Of a stretch of DNA of 64,000 bases, positions 23,322 through 36,100 are shown in pieces. Origin of the DNA: Arthrobotrys musiformis (lineage: Eukaryota > Ascomycota > Orbiliomycetes > Orbiliales > Orbiliaceae); assembly GCA_036971715.1 (NCBI GenBank), contig JAVHJL010000006.1:2976001-3040000 (forward strand), in the 5' to 3' direction. Under the pieces are notes generated by a model, which did not search any database, was not told the DNA's origin, and saw only the letters and a list, made by a program, of their open reading frames with translations. The position numbers and the translations under genes were made by a program. Numbering within the stretch: position 1 is the stretch's first letter; each line of letters starts with the position of its first letter.

Positions 23322-26207
23322 ATGGCTTCGAAAATTGGGTCAAACCGGATCAAAATTAGAGCTCCTAGAAGGGTATGTATATCTTTTCTCAAAAACTATT
23401 AGCTTATTATTCTTATTTATTAGACATATATATGTATTCTAACATACACGTTTCTTCCGACAACCGCTATAGGGCCTAGCGAACGAGAATATGCGATTCG
23501 ATGATGCCTGGGCACTACTATCCGAAGCCTTACAGCAGATCTACGAGCGGGACGCCTCCAACCTATCCTTCGAAGAGCTGTATAGGACGGCGTACAAGAT
23601 GGTCCTTAAAAAGCACGGAGATCCCCTGTACAACAGCGTGAACGACCTCGTCAGAACCCGACTACAGAGGGTAACCACCACCCAACTGAAACCTGCCAGG
23701 CCGAATTTTGCCCCTACGAGTAGTGCTTTGGAGAGACGTGAGAGCGGGAACCGTTTCCTGGCCGTTGTTAAGCAGAGTTGGGAGGATCATCAGCTTTGCT
23801 TAGGCATGATCACGGACATTCTTATGTATTTGGTGAGTCTTTCCCTTTCCCGATTCCCTAGATTGTGAAAGGTCATGGGATCAACTGACGGAAGTGTTTT
23901 GTGGACGCTAGGACCGTGTTTTCTGTAATGACAATAAGAAGCCATCGATCCAGGTCACTGGGATGGCCCTGTTCCGTGATAATGTCCTTCGCAACAGGGA
24001 CTATGATATCGGTGCCGACTTGAACCGGGTCATTCTCGAACAGATAAGGATGGAGCGTGATGGGGATGTGATCGACAGGGCGAGGATCCGGTCTTGTGTC
24101 TACATGCTGGAGGGACTGTACGAAACACTAGACGAGAGGGAAGACCAGAAGCTGTATCTGACGAAGTTCGAAGGTACTCACCGGAATCAATATTTGAGGG
24201 TCTGGACGGGGCTAACGAGTTTTTAAATTTTGAACAGCCGAATTTCTGACTGCCAGCACCGACTTCTATGCCGACGAAGCTCGCAAGCTACTGGAAGTCT
24301 GCGATGCGGCAACGTACATAGAGCGAACCAACGACCGTCTTAACGAAGAGTGGGAGCGGACACAGAGCACAATCTCCACACTAACCGAACCCAAAATCCG
24401 AGCTATTGTCGAGAAACATCTGATCACCGATAACATCCGAGAAGTCATGCAATTGGAGGCATCCGGTCTGAATTTCATGGTGGATAATGATCGCTATGAA
24501 CAGTTGAAGGTGCTATACAACCTGGTACGGCGGGTGGACAATAGTGTGATAGAGATCCGACGGATGCTAAAGGACCGGATGGTTCACCTGGGGAGGGAAA
24601 TAAACAAGGGTGTATACGGCTTCAGGAAACAGGCCGCTCCTGGCGGGGGCCAGAGCGGAGAGGCCGAAGACAAAACCGTGAACGCGGAGACGGCATTGGC
24701 TCTAAGATGGGTTGAGGATGTCCTTGCCCTGAAGGATAAGATCGACAAAATTTGGGAGTGGAGCTTTAGTTCGGACCAGGGAATCCAGCAAACAGTTTCC
24801 AAGTCCTTTGCCGAATTTATCAACGAAAACAAGAGGTCGCCGGAGTATATTTCGCTGTTTGTGGACGAGAACATCAAGAAGGGACTGAAGGGCAAGACAG
24901 AAGCGGAGGTTGATACGGTTCTCGACAAAGCCATCGTGCTTTTCAGATATATCCAAGACAAAGACATTTTCGAGCGATACTACAAGAAGCATCTTTCTAA
25001 GCGTCTCATCCTCGGAAGGTCCATTTCAAACGACGTCGAACGCGCCATGATCGGGAAGTTCAAGGTGGAAGTCGGATTCTCGTTCACCAGCAAGATGGAG
25101 GGTATGTTCAAGGACATGAACGTCTCGCAAGATTTGACAACCGAATACAAGAAGCATCTTGCCAACTTGCACCTCGACAACGATCCGACTATCGACCTGG
25201 ATATCAAGGTTTTGACATCGACTTTCTGGCCTTGGAGCTCTATGAGCGGGGAGACGACGCATACTTGCATTTATCCGCCGGAATTGGAGAAGATTAGGTC
25301 GTCGTTCCAGCAGTTTTATCTACGCAGGCATAACGGACGGCAGCTTACTTGGCAACCACAAATGGTATTAGTATAATGACGAAGTGGGGGGGGTTTTTTT
25401 TTTTTTTTGGTTGCTAACTTTGGGGCTTTAGGGAACTGCGGATATCCGAGCTACGTTTAAAAGCCGCAAGTACGAGATTAACGTTGCTACATATGCTATG
25501 GTGATATTACTGCAATTCAACAACCCTGCTGTTGAGTCGCTATCATATACTGTTCGTTCTTTCCGCTCCTTGGTATGGTGAAATTGGTCCAATGGCTAAT
25601 TTTTATGGTATAGGATATCAAAACATTGACCTCGATCCCTGAGACCGAGCTTGTCCGACATCTCCAGTCGCTTGCTGTCGCTCCACGGAGCAGGGTGTTG
25701 GTCAAGTCGCCCATGTCGCGAGATGTCAAGCCTACGGATAAATTCTCATTCAATGCAGCGTTCCAGTCGAAACAGTTGAAGTTCAAGATCGGAACTGTAA
25801 AGGGCGCTGGGAATAAGGTTGAGACGGATAAGGAGAGGAAGGAGACGGAGGAGAAGGTTGACGAGAGCCGAGCCCATTTGATTGAGGCGGCTATCGTCCG
25901 GACCATGAAGTGCGTCTTTCTACATATATATCGGACGGATTGATGAATGCTAATTGAATGCCGGATATATAGGGCGAGAAAGTCGTTGAAGCACGCGGAC
26001 TTGATGTTGCAGATTACGGAGCAATTGTCGAAGAGGTTTATGCCGGACCCGAGCATGATCAAGAAGCGGATTGAGAGCTTGATCGAGCGTGAGTATTTGG
26101 AGAGAGAGACGGCGGATCCGAATACTTATGTTTATTTGGTGTGTACCCTTCCCCTCTCCTCCGAAATAAAGAAGATGTTGCTAACTTTTGGGGGGTTGTA
26201 GGCTTGA
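23322..26207 (+). CDS. CUL3: cullin-3 ubiquitin ligase scaffold
   Basis: Eight exons: 23322-23372, 23473-23832, 23912-24173, 24238-25364, 25432-25551, 25614-25909, 25973-26138 and 26202-26207, giving 795 aa. Cullin-3 bridges BTB-protein substrate receptors and the RING protein Rbx1. Exon 1 encodes a basic 17-residue leader (MASKIGSNRIKIRAPRR) like other Cul3 N-termini; exon 2 has LSFEELYRTAYKMVLKKHG, the Cul3-type cullin repeat start. The cullin homology region includes IFERYYKKHLSKRLI, LTWQPQMGTADIRATF and the neddylation site IEAAIVRTMKARK, whose acceptor Lys739 is encoded across intron 6. The C-terminus ends MIKKRIESLIEREYLER...YVYLA; the last Ala and stop come from a 6-base final exon. 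Intron 5 has an unusual GTTCGT donor. All junctions keep the family alignment. Confidence 0.94.
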
Positions 26208-26757
26208 TTTTTTGACGTGATGTAATGGGATTTGATCGATTTACCTTTTTTCTTTCTTTTCTGTGTGTCATTGCTGTGACAGGTTTTTGCTCTCCTCATG
26301 ATTATGGATGGATCCAGCGTTCCTTTTTCTTGTTTTCCTTCATCCTCCTGGCGTTTTCTTTTATATTGACTGCTGAATTGGAAACCAAAACAAAGCCTCT
26401 CACATACCTCCCTTTCCTCTACCAGTTTTTGTCTTTTTTGTGCAAGGTGGAGTTTTTTATTGGGCTTCCTTATTGGTTTCTTCTTGTAAATTTCTGTGGT
26501 TTTGGGTATAACATGCCATGCCACCATATTTTCTCACCAATTTATATGAAAATTACCATATAACTAGTTACCTACGTAATACTTCAAGAGTACGTACCCT
26601 TAGCTTTTGTAGAGTATTTTGGAATAAGAGTGTATGTTTGTAATATAATAGGTATAAGGAAAAGGTATTTTTTTGTACAGTTGGCTTGCTTGGGAGGTAT
26701 GAACAAGGATCTATGGATCTATAGATGTAGGGATTCTGCCGTTGGGGAGAGTAAGAT
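26208..26757. other. convergent 3' region CUL3 / QCR9
   Basis: T-rich 550 bases with no credible frame; presumably the two 3' untranslated regions. Confidence 0.55.
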
Positions 26758-27170
26758 CTACTCGTCGTCGGATTGGACGTATTTATGACGGATGTCCTGG
26801 GATTGGTTAGATGTGGTTGTGATGGTGGCGGTGGGGGTGTAGGTACCTTCCATTGTCTCTGTATTTTGCATTTATGTTAGTATGTATGAGATTGTGAAAG
26901 ATTGGGGGGAACGTACGCCTTGGTTCTTCCAGTCCCAGAAACGGTCGGAGTAGACGTCGAAGGCGCTGTTTGTTTGTTAGTATCGGTCAATCGACTTTGG
27001 GTGGTATAGATATGGGAGGGCCGTACATATCGGCACCGAAGGCGCCGCCGAAGATTGCGCCGACGAAGATCCAGTTCTTTCGGATGAGGGTGTTGTAGAT
27101 TGAAGCTGAGAACTGGGATCGATTAGTATGTATATTATATGTACTCGGGGAAGGGGGGAATTACAGCCAT
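26758..27170 (-). CDS. QCR9: cytochrome bc1 complex subunit 9
   Basis: Five tiny exons on the minus strand: 27170-27165, 27112-27027, 26965-26917, 26858-26847 and 26796-26758, giving 63 aa. Translation reads MAFSASIYNTLIRKN, a hydrophobic WIFVGAIFGGAFGAD segment, then FDVYSDRFWDWKNQG, RQWKD and a charged KYVQSDDE end. This matches yeast Qcr9 (66 aa) in order: short N-terminus, one transmembrane helix, conserved FD..., W(K)D box and acidic C-terminus. Qcr9 is a single-span subunit of respiratory complex III, needed for stable insertion of the Rieske protein. All four introns are GT-AG with in-frame joins; exon 4 is only 12 bases. Because no exon exceeds 86 bases the gene leaves no long open frame. 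It is arranged divergently from PYM with about 445 bases between start codons. Confidence 0.88.
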
Positions 27171-27615
27171 GATGACGGTTTTGGGGGGGGTGATGATGGG
27201 TCTGGTCTGGTGGAGTGTCGTCGGGTGTTGAAGGTTGGAAATATTCGGAATTTTGGAGAACGTAGGAAGGAGGATCAATGGGTGTTGTGTGATTGGGTGG
27301 AGATTAGATTAGATCTTTTGGGCTGTCAAAGGCTGGGCGGTTCGGCTCCCTTTCTTTCTTTCTGCTCGCTTTCTGTATTTGACGACACCACGCGACCGGA
27401 CACGAAGGGGAATTGAGACGGGATCGGTGGGACCGGTTGGATATATTCTCGAACCCCCGCGGGCGGCTACTGGATCAACGGGTGATCATTGTCTATATAT
27501 TCTGTCTCTTCCTCCTGACAACCGATAGCAAATACACCAATTTACAATCCAAGACACCTAGAAACTACCAGTCTCTTCAGACAACGACTTGCAATATATA
27601 TATAATCATAAAAAG
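27171..27615. other. divergent promoter QCR9 / PYM
   Basis: A 445-base bidirectional promoter region. Short TTTCTTTCTTTCT tract near 27352. No further element recognised. Confidence 0.55.
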
Positions 27616-28209
27616 ATGCCGAAAAAGGACGGAAAAGCCACGACGACGTCGGGCATTCAAACCCTCGAATCCGGGACGCGGATAATACCCTCCTCGACGC
27701 GGGCGGATGGATCCACGAGGCCCGAGAGACGGGTGAAGCCTGGTTTCACGCCGGCGGAGGATGTGGCGAAGTACCAGAATCGGACGGCGGAGGCGTGGAG
27801 GAATAGAGGGAGTGGAGGGGTGCCTGGGGCTGGTGAGGCTGAAAAGACGGTGGCGAAGAAGAAGAAGAGGAGTAGGGGGAAGAAGGCTGCTGCCGCTGGT
27901 GGGGAGGGAGAGGAAGGGGAGGAAGGGGAGGAGGGAGGTGCTGAGGAGGGTGCTGAGGAAGGTGCACCTGCCGCTGCTGCCGCTGCTACACCCGCCGAAC
28001 CGGAACCAACCAAGACGGAGGGAGCACCTGCTTCGGTAGACGCGGAGAAGAAAGCGAAGGGGCTGCAGAAAAAGATCAGACAGGCGCAGGAGCTAAAATC
28101 TCGGAAGGAAAAGGGGGAGACCCTGCTGCCGGAGCAGTTGGATAAGGCTCTGAGGCTGGGAGAGTTGATTCGGGATCTGGAGAAGTTGGGGGTGAAGTAT
28201 GAAGGGTGA
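27616..28209 (+). CDS. PYM1: PYM (partner of Y14 and Mago), exon-junction-complex disassembly factor
   Basis: Single exon, 197 aa. The N-terminal Mago-Y14-binding block is clear: SGTRIIPSSTRADGSTRPERRVKPGF and VAKYQNR (about residues 19-55), corresponding to the animal 'RPDGTWRKQRRVK.GY.P...V..Y' pattern. A Lys/Arg cluster (78-90) and Ala/Gly/Glu low complexity follow. The C-terminal helix KKAKGLQKKIRQAQELKSRKE...LRLGELIRDLEKL matches the PYM ribosome-binding coiled coil. PYM strips exon junction complexes from mRNA during translation, which fits an intron-rich genome. The frame extends nine codons upstream; the ATG at 27616 is preferred because family conservation begins soon after it and the upstream codons lie in AT-rich leader. 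Confidence 0.88.
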   Translation: MPKKDGKATTTSGIQTLESGTRIIPSSTRADGSTRPERRVKPGFTPAEDVAKYQNRTAEAWRNRGSGGVPGAGEAEKTVAKKKKRSRGKKAAAAGGEGEEGEEGEEGGAEEGAEEGAPAAAAAATPAEPEPTKTEGAPASVDAEKKAKGLQKKIRQAQELKSRKEKGETLLPEQLDKALRLGELIRDLEKLGVKYEG

Positions 28210-28993
28210 TTGGTATCCCTTTACTATCTGGGGCTGTTCTTCTTCTTCTCTTTCTTTGTTTGGGGGGGTGCATGGGAGGGGATATCTTGGGATATCGGTG
28301 TATTGTCTGTCTTGTGAGTGTTTGGGACGGATATACAGACAGACAGGCCACGGGGAAGGCTAAGACCTGGCAGGGAATAACGGGTCTACCACCAACCAAA
28401 GTGAGGTATCTGACGTCTGGGGACGAGGCCAGTCTACCGCAGTCTGATACAGCCTCACAAGGACGGCTGCCACTGGGCCGGCGATGGATTTTATACCAGT
28501 GGCAATGGGAGGTCGAGGTGGTTGATACCGATATCCCCGATAGCCATACCCCCTCAAGCCTTGAATACGTTAATATCAAGAAGGCAGCGTAGTACTATAG
28601 TACTGCTGATACCCCCTTATTCATACCCACATAGATATCCCGGCCGCGAGCTCTAGCCCCCATGTATCGAGCCGCCGCGAGTATATCCTGTTATATAGTT
28701 CCAGACATGTACACCAATTTGCCCCGATTAGACGAGATCCTCTTATATTATATTATCTGATATGATAAACCAAAACTATATTCACGACTATTATAAGATA
28801 TCTCTGAAACCACCCGATTAGCTATTATATTGCCTAGACACATATATCTATAACCAAGATATGCACCGCCGTTATATGTACATATGTATGTGTAGATATA
28901 TAACGCCCGTTATATCGCGAGGGTGGAGTGATACAGCATACTGCAAAAAAAAAGCCACACCGTAGGCTGACAGACCGTATACGACCTGAATCA

Positions 28994-29043
28994 AGCGTAC
29001 CGAACGGTGCATATATTTATTTTATTTTATTTTATTTTTTATT
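28994..29043 (+). repeat. TTTTA pentamer repeat
   Basis: Imperfect tandem of TTTTA units within AT-rich intergenic DNA. Confidence 0.75.
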
Positions 29044-29330
29044 TATCTTTTTGGTCAAACCGGCCGGTTAGCTTGCGAGTTTGGAGCACGGACTGCTAGC
29101 TACTAGTATACTACTACCGGCTCAGTGCCGGGGGGAAGGGGGGAAGGAAGGCCAGATGCATGCAGGGCGCCCAATGGCAGGATCCGGCGTGAGCTGGCTA
29201 GCTTGTTCCATATATTGTGCATGATGATTCGATCGAAAGCCTCGAAATTAGCCTGCCTGGCTGTGATATTCAGGATCCGAGGAGCTCCACTTGCCTCCTT
29301 CCCCTCATCGTCTATCCAATCCGTTTCTCC

Positions 29331-29352
29331 TTTTTTTTTTTTTTTTTTTTTT
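29331..29352 (+). repeat. poly(T) tract, 22 bases
   Basis: Run of 22 T residues about 800 bases before UBR1. Could be a promoter poly(dA:dT) tract. Confidence 0.85.
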
Positions 29353-29448
29353 GTGAAGTGGAGTGATTCTTGGATACGAGACGAGAGATAGCTCGTTTGT
29401 CGACGTCGAGAGCTGGTTCACGTTGGGTTGAGTTGAGTGCTGACACCG

Positions 29449-29572
29449 TCAATTATCCAACAGCTCTTCCTCACATCAACCATCCATCGACCATCAACCA
29501 TTAACCATCAATCAACCATCACCAACCATCACCACCAATCATCAACAATCAACATCAGCATCAGCATCATCG
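29449..29572 (+). repeat. CAT/CAACCAT low-complexity tract
   Basis: Degenerate repeat of CAACCATC and CATCAGCAT words, G-poor on this strand, in the upstream region of UBR1. Confidence 0.7.
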
Positions 29573-30159
29573 CTGTCACAGGAATAATCACCAGCCTCTC
29601 ACATACCGTATGTAAGCTTGTTTTCCTATTCAACAGAGCTTAGCTTAGCTTCGCTTTTGATACCGATTACGAGCAAACCTAGCTGCCTGTCAGACAAGGT
29701 AGTCAGTCGAGCAGCAGCTCGTTTCGTTTCCCTGCTTGCTGCTTTGCTCTGCGACAAAAGTGCACACGCTGCTGCCACTACCCGTTGAATCCTGGCGGCC
29801 TTTTTTCGATCAGACCTGACTCGAAAACCCGAGACAGCACTAATTCCTTCAACTGGCAGACCCCTCATTCCTCCACCTTATATATCTCTCAAACTGCTGA
29901 ATCAAATACTTACTTATCCTTTCTTCTATACGTGTAGATAACATCTTCTTCTAAGCTTGAGCTTGAGCCTTCTTCAAATGCCCTTATCCTTTCACTCCTA
30001 AAAAGAATTCAAAAGAGGAACTAAAAAAGGAACCCTTCATGATCACTCGAACGCCACCACCCCGCGAAGACCCACTGATATCATTCTCGTAACAAAAAGC
30101 CACAACCACAACCACAACCACCACCATAAGAAACCACAGCTACCACTTCCACCACCAGC

Positions 30160-33100
30160 ATGCTAACCGACTTCGCTTCCTCCGACCCTGTCATCTCCCT
30201 CACCCGAGTCCTACGCGACTTACCCCTTGTTCACAAGTACAGATACACCGAAGAGGCACGCCTACAGCTCTTGGAAGAGCTGTATGCTAATCTTGCTGGT
30301 AATAATCAGGAATACATCAAGTTATTTTTCCCCAATGGAATTCCTCCAAAGACAGGGAAAGATGCTTGGAATCTGAGTAAAGCGCAGGGTGCCGTTGAGG
30401 GTGCAGAGTACGGAGCTGCTGCTAGAGGGAAACCCTGCGGCCATATCTTCAAAAATGGAGAAGCTACCTATCGGTGCAAGTAAGCAAGCCTCTGATCATA
30501 CACTTTTTCTACAGGACAACTATCTAATTGCTTCCTTTCTCTGTTTGTGTAGAACATGCAGCCTTGACGAAACGTCTGTCCTATGTGCCAAGTGCTTCGA
30601 ATCCTCCGACCATAGAAACCACAGCGTCTTTGTCAGCATCAGTCTCGGCAACAGTGGGTGCTGCGACTGTGGTGACCGTGAAGCCTGGAGAAGGGACGTG
30701 AAATGTGCCATCCACACCGCCTACGAACACCAACAATCCGCCACCCCCGTCCAACAAGTACAACCCCTCCCCGATGCCCTCCGGAAATCCATCCGCGATA
30801 CCATTGCCCGAACCCTCGATTATCTATGCGACATCATCTCGTGTTCGCCCGAACAACTACGTGAACCAAAGTCGGAAGAAAAAGTCAGAGAAGATGAGGA
30901 GAAGTCGCGGCTGCAGGGAAAATACTACGAAGCTGCCGAGGAAGCGATGGAAGCGCCGGAATTCTCACTAATCCTGTGGAACGATGAGAAACATACCGTC
31001 AGAGAAGTTCAAGACCAGCTGGGCAGGGCTTGCAGAAAACCGAAGGATTGGTGTTTGAAACGCGCCGAGGAGACCGATTTGATCGGGCGTAGTGTCGTTG
31101 ACTTTAGTACCGATATTTCGGACCTCCTCAACAAGAGCAAGATTATCGAGAGGATAAAGTTGACCATGACGCTTCGGTCTGCGAGGGATACGTTCAGAGA
31201 ACAGATGTGCGGGACAATCATTGAGTGGCTGGTGGATATTGCTGGCTGTGCAGTGGGTGATGATCCCGATATCCTGAGGAGAACGGTCTGTGAAGAGCTT
31301 CTTGGGGTTTGGAGACAAGGATCCAAGGCATGGAATATTGAGATCGGAATGAAGGGAATTGACGACCATGAGTACGCAGAGAGCCAGCAGACACTGGAGT
31401 ATGCGCAAAGTGTTATGCAAAGCCCCGAAATAAGAATGCTCCGTGCGCAACAGGAGCAAGAGGAACGGGCTGCTCGTGAGGCGAATGGCGAGGAAGAGGA
31501 AGAGGAAGAAGAGGCTGAGGAACACGAAGAAAATAATGAGGAAGGAGGGGGTGGCGGCGATAACATGGAAGTTGACGGAGGAGAAGGAAGCTCGAATGCA
31601 CCGGCTACTGGCCAGGCTGCTGACGCAGATGGCGACATAGCTATGTCTGGAGAAGGCGGCGCTACGAATGATTCCCAGTCCGAAGCAACTGTCCCATTCC
31701 CACCCCCCTTCGCTCCCAGCATCCCACAAACGCCTGGCAAGCACCACAAGCGCAAGGAAGCTCGTGGTAAGCCTGGCGCACACTGGCTCGAGACTACGCA
31801 TATACCGCACAGGACCACCCCATACTATGAGGATCTTAGACAGCGTGTGAGGCTCGACTGGCTCATCATGTTTGATCTGAGGATGTGGAAGAAGGCGAGA
31901 ATAGACCTTAGAGAGCTTTATATCGGCACAGTCGTCGCAATTCCTCAGTTCAAGCGCATTCTGGGGTTGAGATTCGCTGGTCTCTACACCATTTTGAGCC
32001 AGCTGTACCTTATCGCTGATAGGGAGCCCGATCATTCGATCATCAATCTCTCGCTTCAGATGCTTACTACACCGTCGATCACTGCGGAGGTAGTCTCTCG
32101 AGGGAATTTCCTAACCAGTCTCATGGCGATTCTGTATACCTTCTTGACGACCCGCCAGGTCGGACACCCCGCTGACGTCAATCCCAACGCAACACTTGCC
32201 TTCGATACGGGGTCTCTGACGAATCGCCGAATGTATCACTTCTTTCAGGATATGAAGTATCTGTTTGGCTCGGATTCGGTAAAAGAGCTTTTGAGGACAC
32301 GGGTTGCACCTACCTTGCAGTTCTTGGACCTTGCGAAGCTTCACCAGGGTATTTGCTACAACAACAGAGCCATTGGTAGTCATATAGAATACGAATCGGA
32401 CGCTTGGATATGCGCTAGTCTGATCACCAGAGAGATTAATAAACTCTGTCGACAATATGCCGATGCGTTCAGGAGGCCGAACGCCGGCGGGGACCAGCAT
32501 TTGGCCGATGCTATCAGGCTGGTGGCTAAAATTACTACTCGGAATTCCGCTGGTATGGAAAGACAGAGGTTTAAGAATGCAGAGATTAGAGAGGACGTGG
32601 AGTTCGTTCAGAGAGAGGTTCAGGAAGGGGGCGAAGGGGAGAAGGCTATCGGGCTACCTGGGTTTGATATGGAGGCTGATGCAAACGGGATCGTGCCGTT
32701 GTACCGCATCATCAGATACAAGGTCGAGACCGAGGCTATTAGTTTCCATCACGCTATGCATTACCTTCTGTCCTGGCTGATCGAGGCTGGGAATGGAATG
32801 GATAATGAGAAGCTTAGGACTCTGCTCAGGTTTAGGACTGAGGATCTTAGTGTTCCTGATACCTGGAAACGAGACTTCGACCAAGAAGATTTCCTGGCGG
32901 TGCTGTTCGATTATCCTCTTCGTGTCTGTGTCTGGTTGTCGCAGATGAAGGCGGGGATGTGGGTCAGGAACGGGTTCAGTCTTCGACATCAGATGAATAC
33001 CTACAAGGGCGTTTCGCAGAGGGATCTTGCCTACAACCGCGATATCTTCATGTTGCAGGTCGCTTCGGTGGTGGTCGAGCCCGCCAAGTGGCTACTTACT

Positions 33101-36100
33101 ATGATCAACCGGTTCACGCTTGACTCCTGGTTCAGGGGAGACTTCCGTCCGCCACCGAATATCGAAGCCACGCAGCACTTAGACTTAGTGGAGGATCTTT
33201 ACTTACTACTTATCTCCCTCCTGAGCGACCGCCTCCTACTGATCTCGCATGATGAAGAAAAGGATATTCCTACCTTGCAACTACGGCGAGAGATCACGCA
33301 CGTTCTATGTTCCAAGTCATCTAGCTTTTCGGATATCTCACAGAGGATACCGGACAGGTTGCTGGACCTGGAGAATTTCCAGGATGTACTGGCGGAGATG
33401 GCTACTTACAAGCCGCCAGATGGGTTGAGCGACTCCGGTATCTATGAGCTCAAGGGCGAATGGAAGGAGCATATCGATCCCTATATCCTCCAGAACAGCA
33501 AAAATCAACGTGAAGAGGCTGAGACGATTTACAAGAAGCACATGGCCGCAAAACTGGGTATTCCGGAAAAGAATGTGGTTTACGAACCCCGTCTCAAACC
33601 GATACAGTCTGGTGCCTTCACTAAAATCGCGAACATCACGAAAACCAAGACCTTCGCGCAGATGATATACTTTGGTCTGCAGTTCGGAGCCATTCATAAG
33701 GTCATCAATCCTTCGATCCCAGATACTAGGGTCGATTCTTACATGCACGCCCTTCTCTACCTTGTGCAGGTTGCCGTTGCGGAGGATGATTCGGCTGCTG
33801 GAGCGACCGAGGATTCTTTTGTTTCTTACGCTCTCAAGTTGAAGGCTGTGCCACCTAAGGATCCCTCTCCGGATATTTTGGAGGTGATCATCAACGCCCA
33901 GAAGGATACCATCGAGAAGGCTCCGACAGTTGCACAGCTCCTTTATAAGATCAAACTCGATGGGATTCATGAGTCTTGCACTGCGATTATTGACGTTATC
34001 TTGAAGCGCATGCATGAGAAGAAGCCGGCCGATTACGCGCCCTTGCTTGATATCGAGAAGCAGATCCACGAAAAGGAGGATGAGGAGGCGGCTAGGATCA
34101 AAAAAGAGGAAGAGGAGTTTGCGAGGAAGAAGGAGCTGGCTAAACAGCGGCAGGCGAACATTATGGCGCAGTTTCAGGCCCAACAGCAAAGCTTCATGCA
34201 GAACAACTTTGGGTTTGACGCTGATGATGACGATCTCAGCGATGAATTCATGGATGAGGATGCGCCCGGAGACCTTGCGAAGCCTACCTGGGAGTTCCCG
34301 ACTGGAGATTGTATCATGTGTTCTGAGCAGTTGGATGACTCCAAGGCGTTTGGAACGTTCGCGATGATCCAGGAGACCAATGTCCTGAGGCAGACCAATC
34401 TGAAAGATTCCGATTATGTTTACGAGGTTTTAACGACGCCTGAGAATCTGGATCGGTCTGCTGAAGGTTTACGGCCGTTTGGGGTTGCGGGGATGAACCG
34501 CGATTCTGTGAAGAAGTTGTCAGAAGATGGTAGTGAAATTGTGGTTACCAGACAGGGACTAGGGAAGGGTTATCCTCGAGCGCCGGAGTTCACGAGATTG
34601 GGGCCTGTTGCGGTGGGTTGTGGGCATTTGATGCATTACGACTGTTTCGAGTCGCATATTGCATCTGTTCAGCGACGTCACCAGCACCAGATCTCGAGAG
34701 CGCATCCTGAGCGGTTGGAGATGAAAGAGTTCTTATGCCCGCTCTGCAAAGCGCTCGGCAATACGTTCCTGCCGATCGTGTGGAAGCCGAAGGTCGAGGA
34801 TCCTATCGCAGAGATTGTGGCCACGAAGAGTGATTTTTCAACATGGCTGTCGCAGGAGATCGCGCCTGCGGTGCTGAGGCTCGAGAAGGAGAAGGCGACG
34901 GATAGTAACGATGCTGGCTCGCTTGCGAAGTATAAGGAGCAGTTCCTGGGATACGGAACCGTCAATTTCATTGATGGGATTGCGACAAAGTTGACACCTT
35001 CTGAGGAGCCTGAGGAACCTGAGGAGCCAACCCCTCCTCCTCCTCCCCCACCGACTGAGGCTGCACCATCGGCGGAATCGACTCCGGAGGAGGAGCCAAC
35101 CCCTGTTCCGGTACCCGTTGTGGTTATCCCCGTTGGTGGTGCGATAACCATGGAACAACAGCTTGCCATGTTGCAAACCCCAGTCCCTCCGGCGCAGCCG
35201 GCCGTCGTCGAAGAACCTGTGGTACCTGCGCCTCCGCCCCAAACTCAAAGCAGGGCTTCCGATCGACCGACCATTGAAGTTGAAGCGATATTCTCAATAT
35301 ACAAGCGTATGAGAGATACCTTACATCTCAATAAGATCAAGACCAACAGGCAACTATCGAATGAAACTGCCAATCCGTCAAATGACCTGCATTCAGTCGA
35401 TGCGCTGATGAGAATCCTTGGTTTCACAATTTCGACAACGGAGACTTGGTTACGCGGCGCGGAGCCTAGACCGGGGGCGAATCTCATTGAGAAAACACCT
35501 GAGCACAATCTCAAGTATTTGCGGATACTCGCTGAGAGTGTCTATTCGTACATTGTGTTTGGAGGTCTCAACGATGAGAGCTCGACTGCTTTGCATTACA
35601 AGGAGATTCACTTGGATCAAATGGTGAAACTGTTCGTAGGACACCCTAAGATCTATGGTGATGATAACATCTACCAGAAGCATATGCCGTTGTTCTCGGG
35701 GGATGTCTTTGTTTTCCTGGCGGAGTGTTCGTTGTGTTTGTGCCCTTCTCTGAACGTGGAGTTCAAACACATCATGACGCTGTGCTATATTGCTGAAATT
35801 GTCAAGACTATTCTGTTCATCAGCAAGGGCTCTGAAGCGCTCGACATCAATGCCGCGGGCGAGGATGGGGCTAGATTTGCAAGCATCGCCTCGCAGTTGA
35901 ACTATTCGGCGCAGGATCTGGACAACTTTAGGAGTTTTGTGGATTTTGCCAACGCTGCAGGTGCTGACCCCGATGTGGTGAAACCGAACGTGTCGCCTTC
36001 GCCGGTCTTGTTCCGACACTTGATTTCCAAGTACATCAATCCTTTCCTGCGAAAGTGTGTCTACTTGCTCCATTCGAGATACATGGTTACTTTCCCACAC

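Larger units (their letters stand above)
28210..30159. other. intergenic PYM / UBR1
   Basis: Nearly 2 kb with no credible gene. 28600-28950 is AT-rich with many TATATA words; 28994-29043 is a TTTTA repeat; 29331-29352 is a T22 run; 29449-29572 is CAACCAT-type low complexity, probably UBR1 promoter or leader together with the ACAACC repeat near 30101-30126. Confidence 0.55.

Noticed and set aside
30968..32035. 355-codon minus-strand frame opposite UBR1
   Set aside because: It is antisense to conserved UBR1 coding sequence and has no domain of its own.
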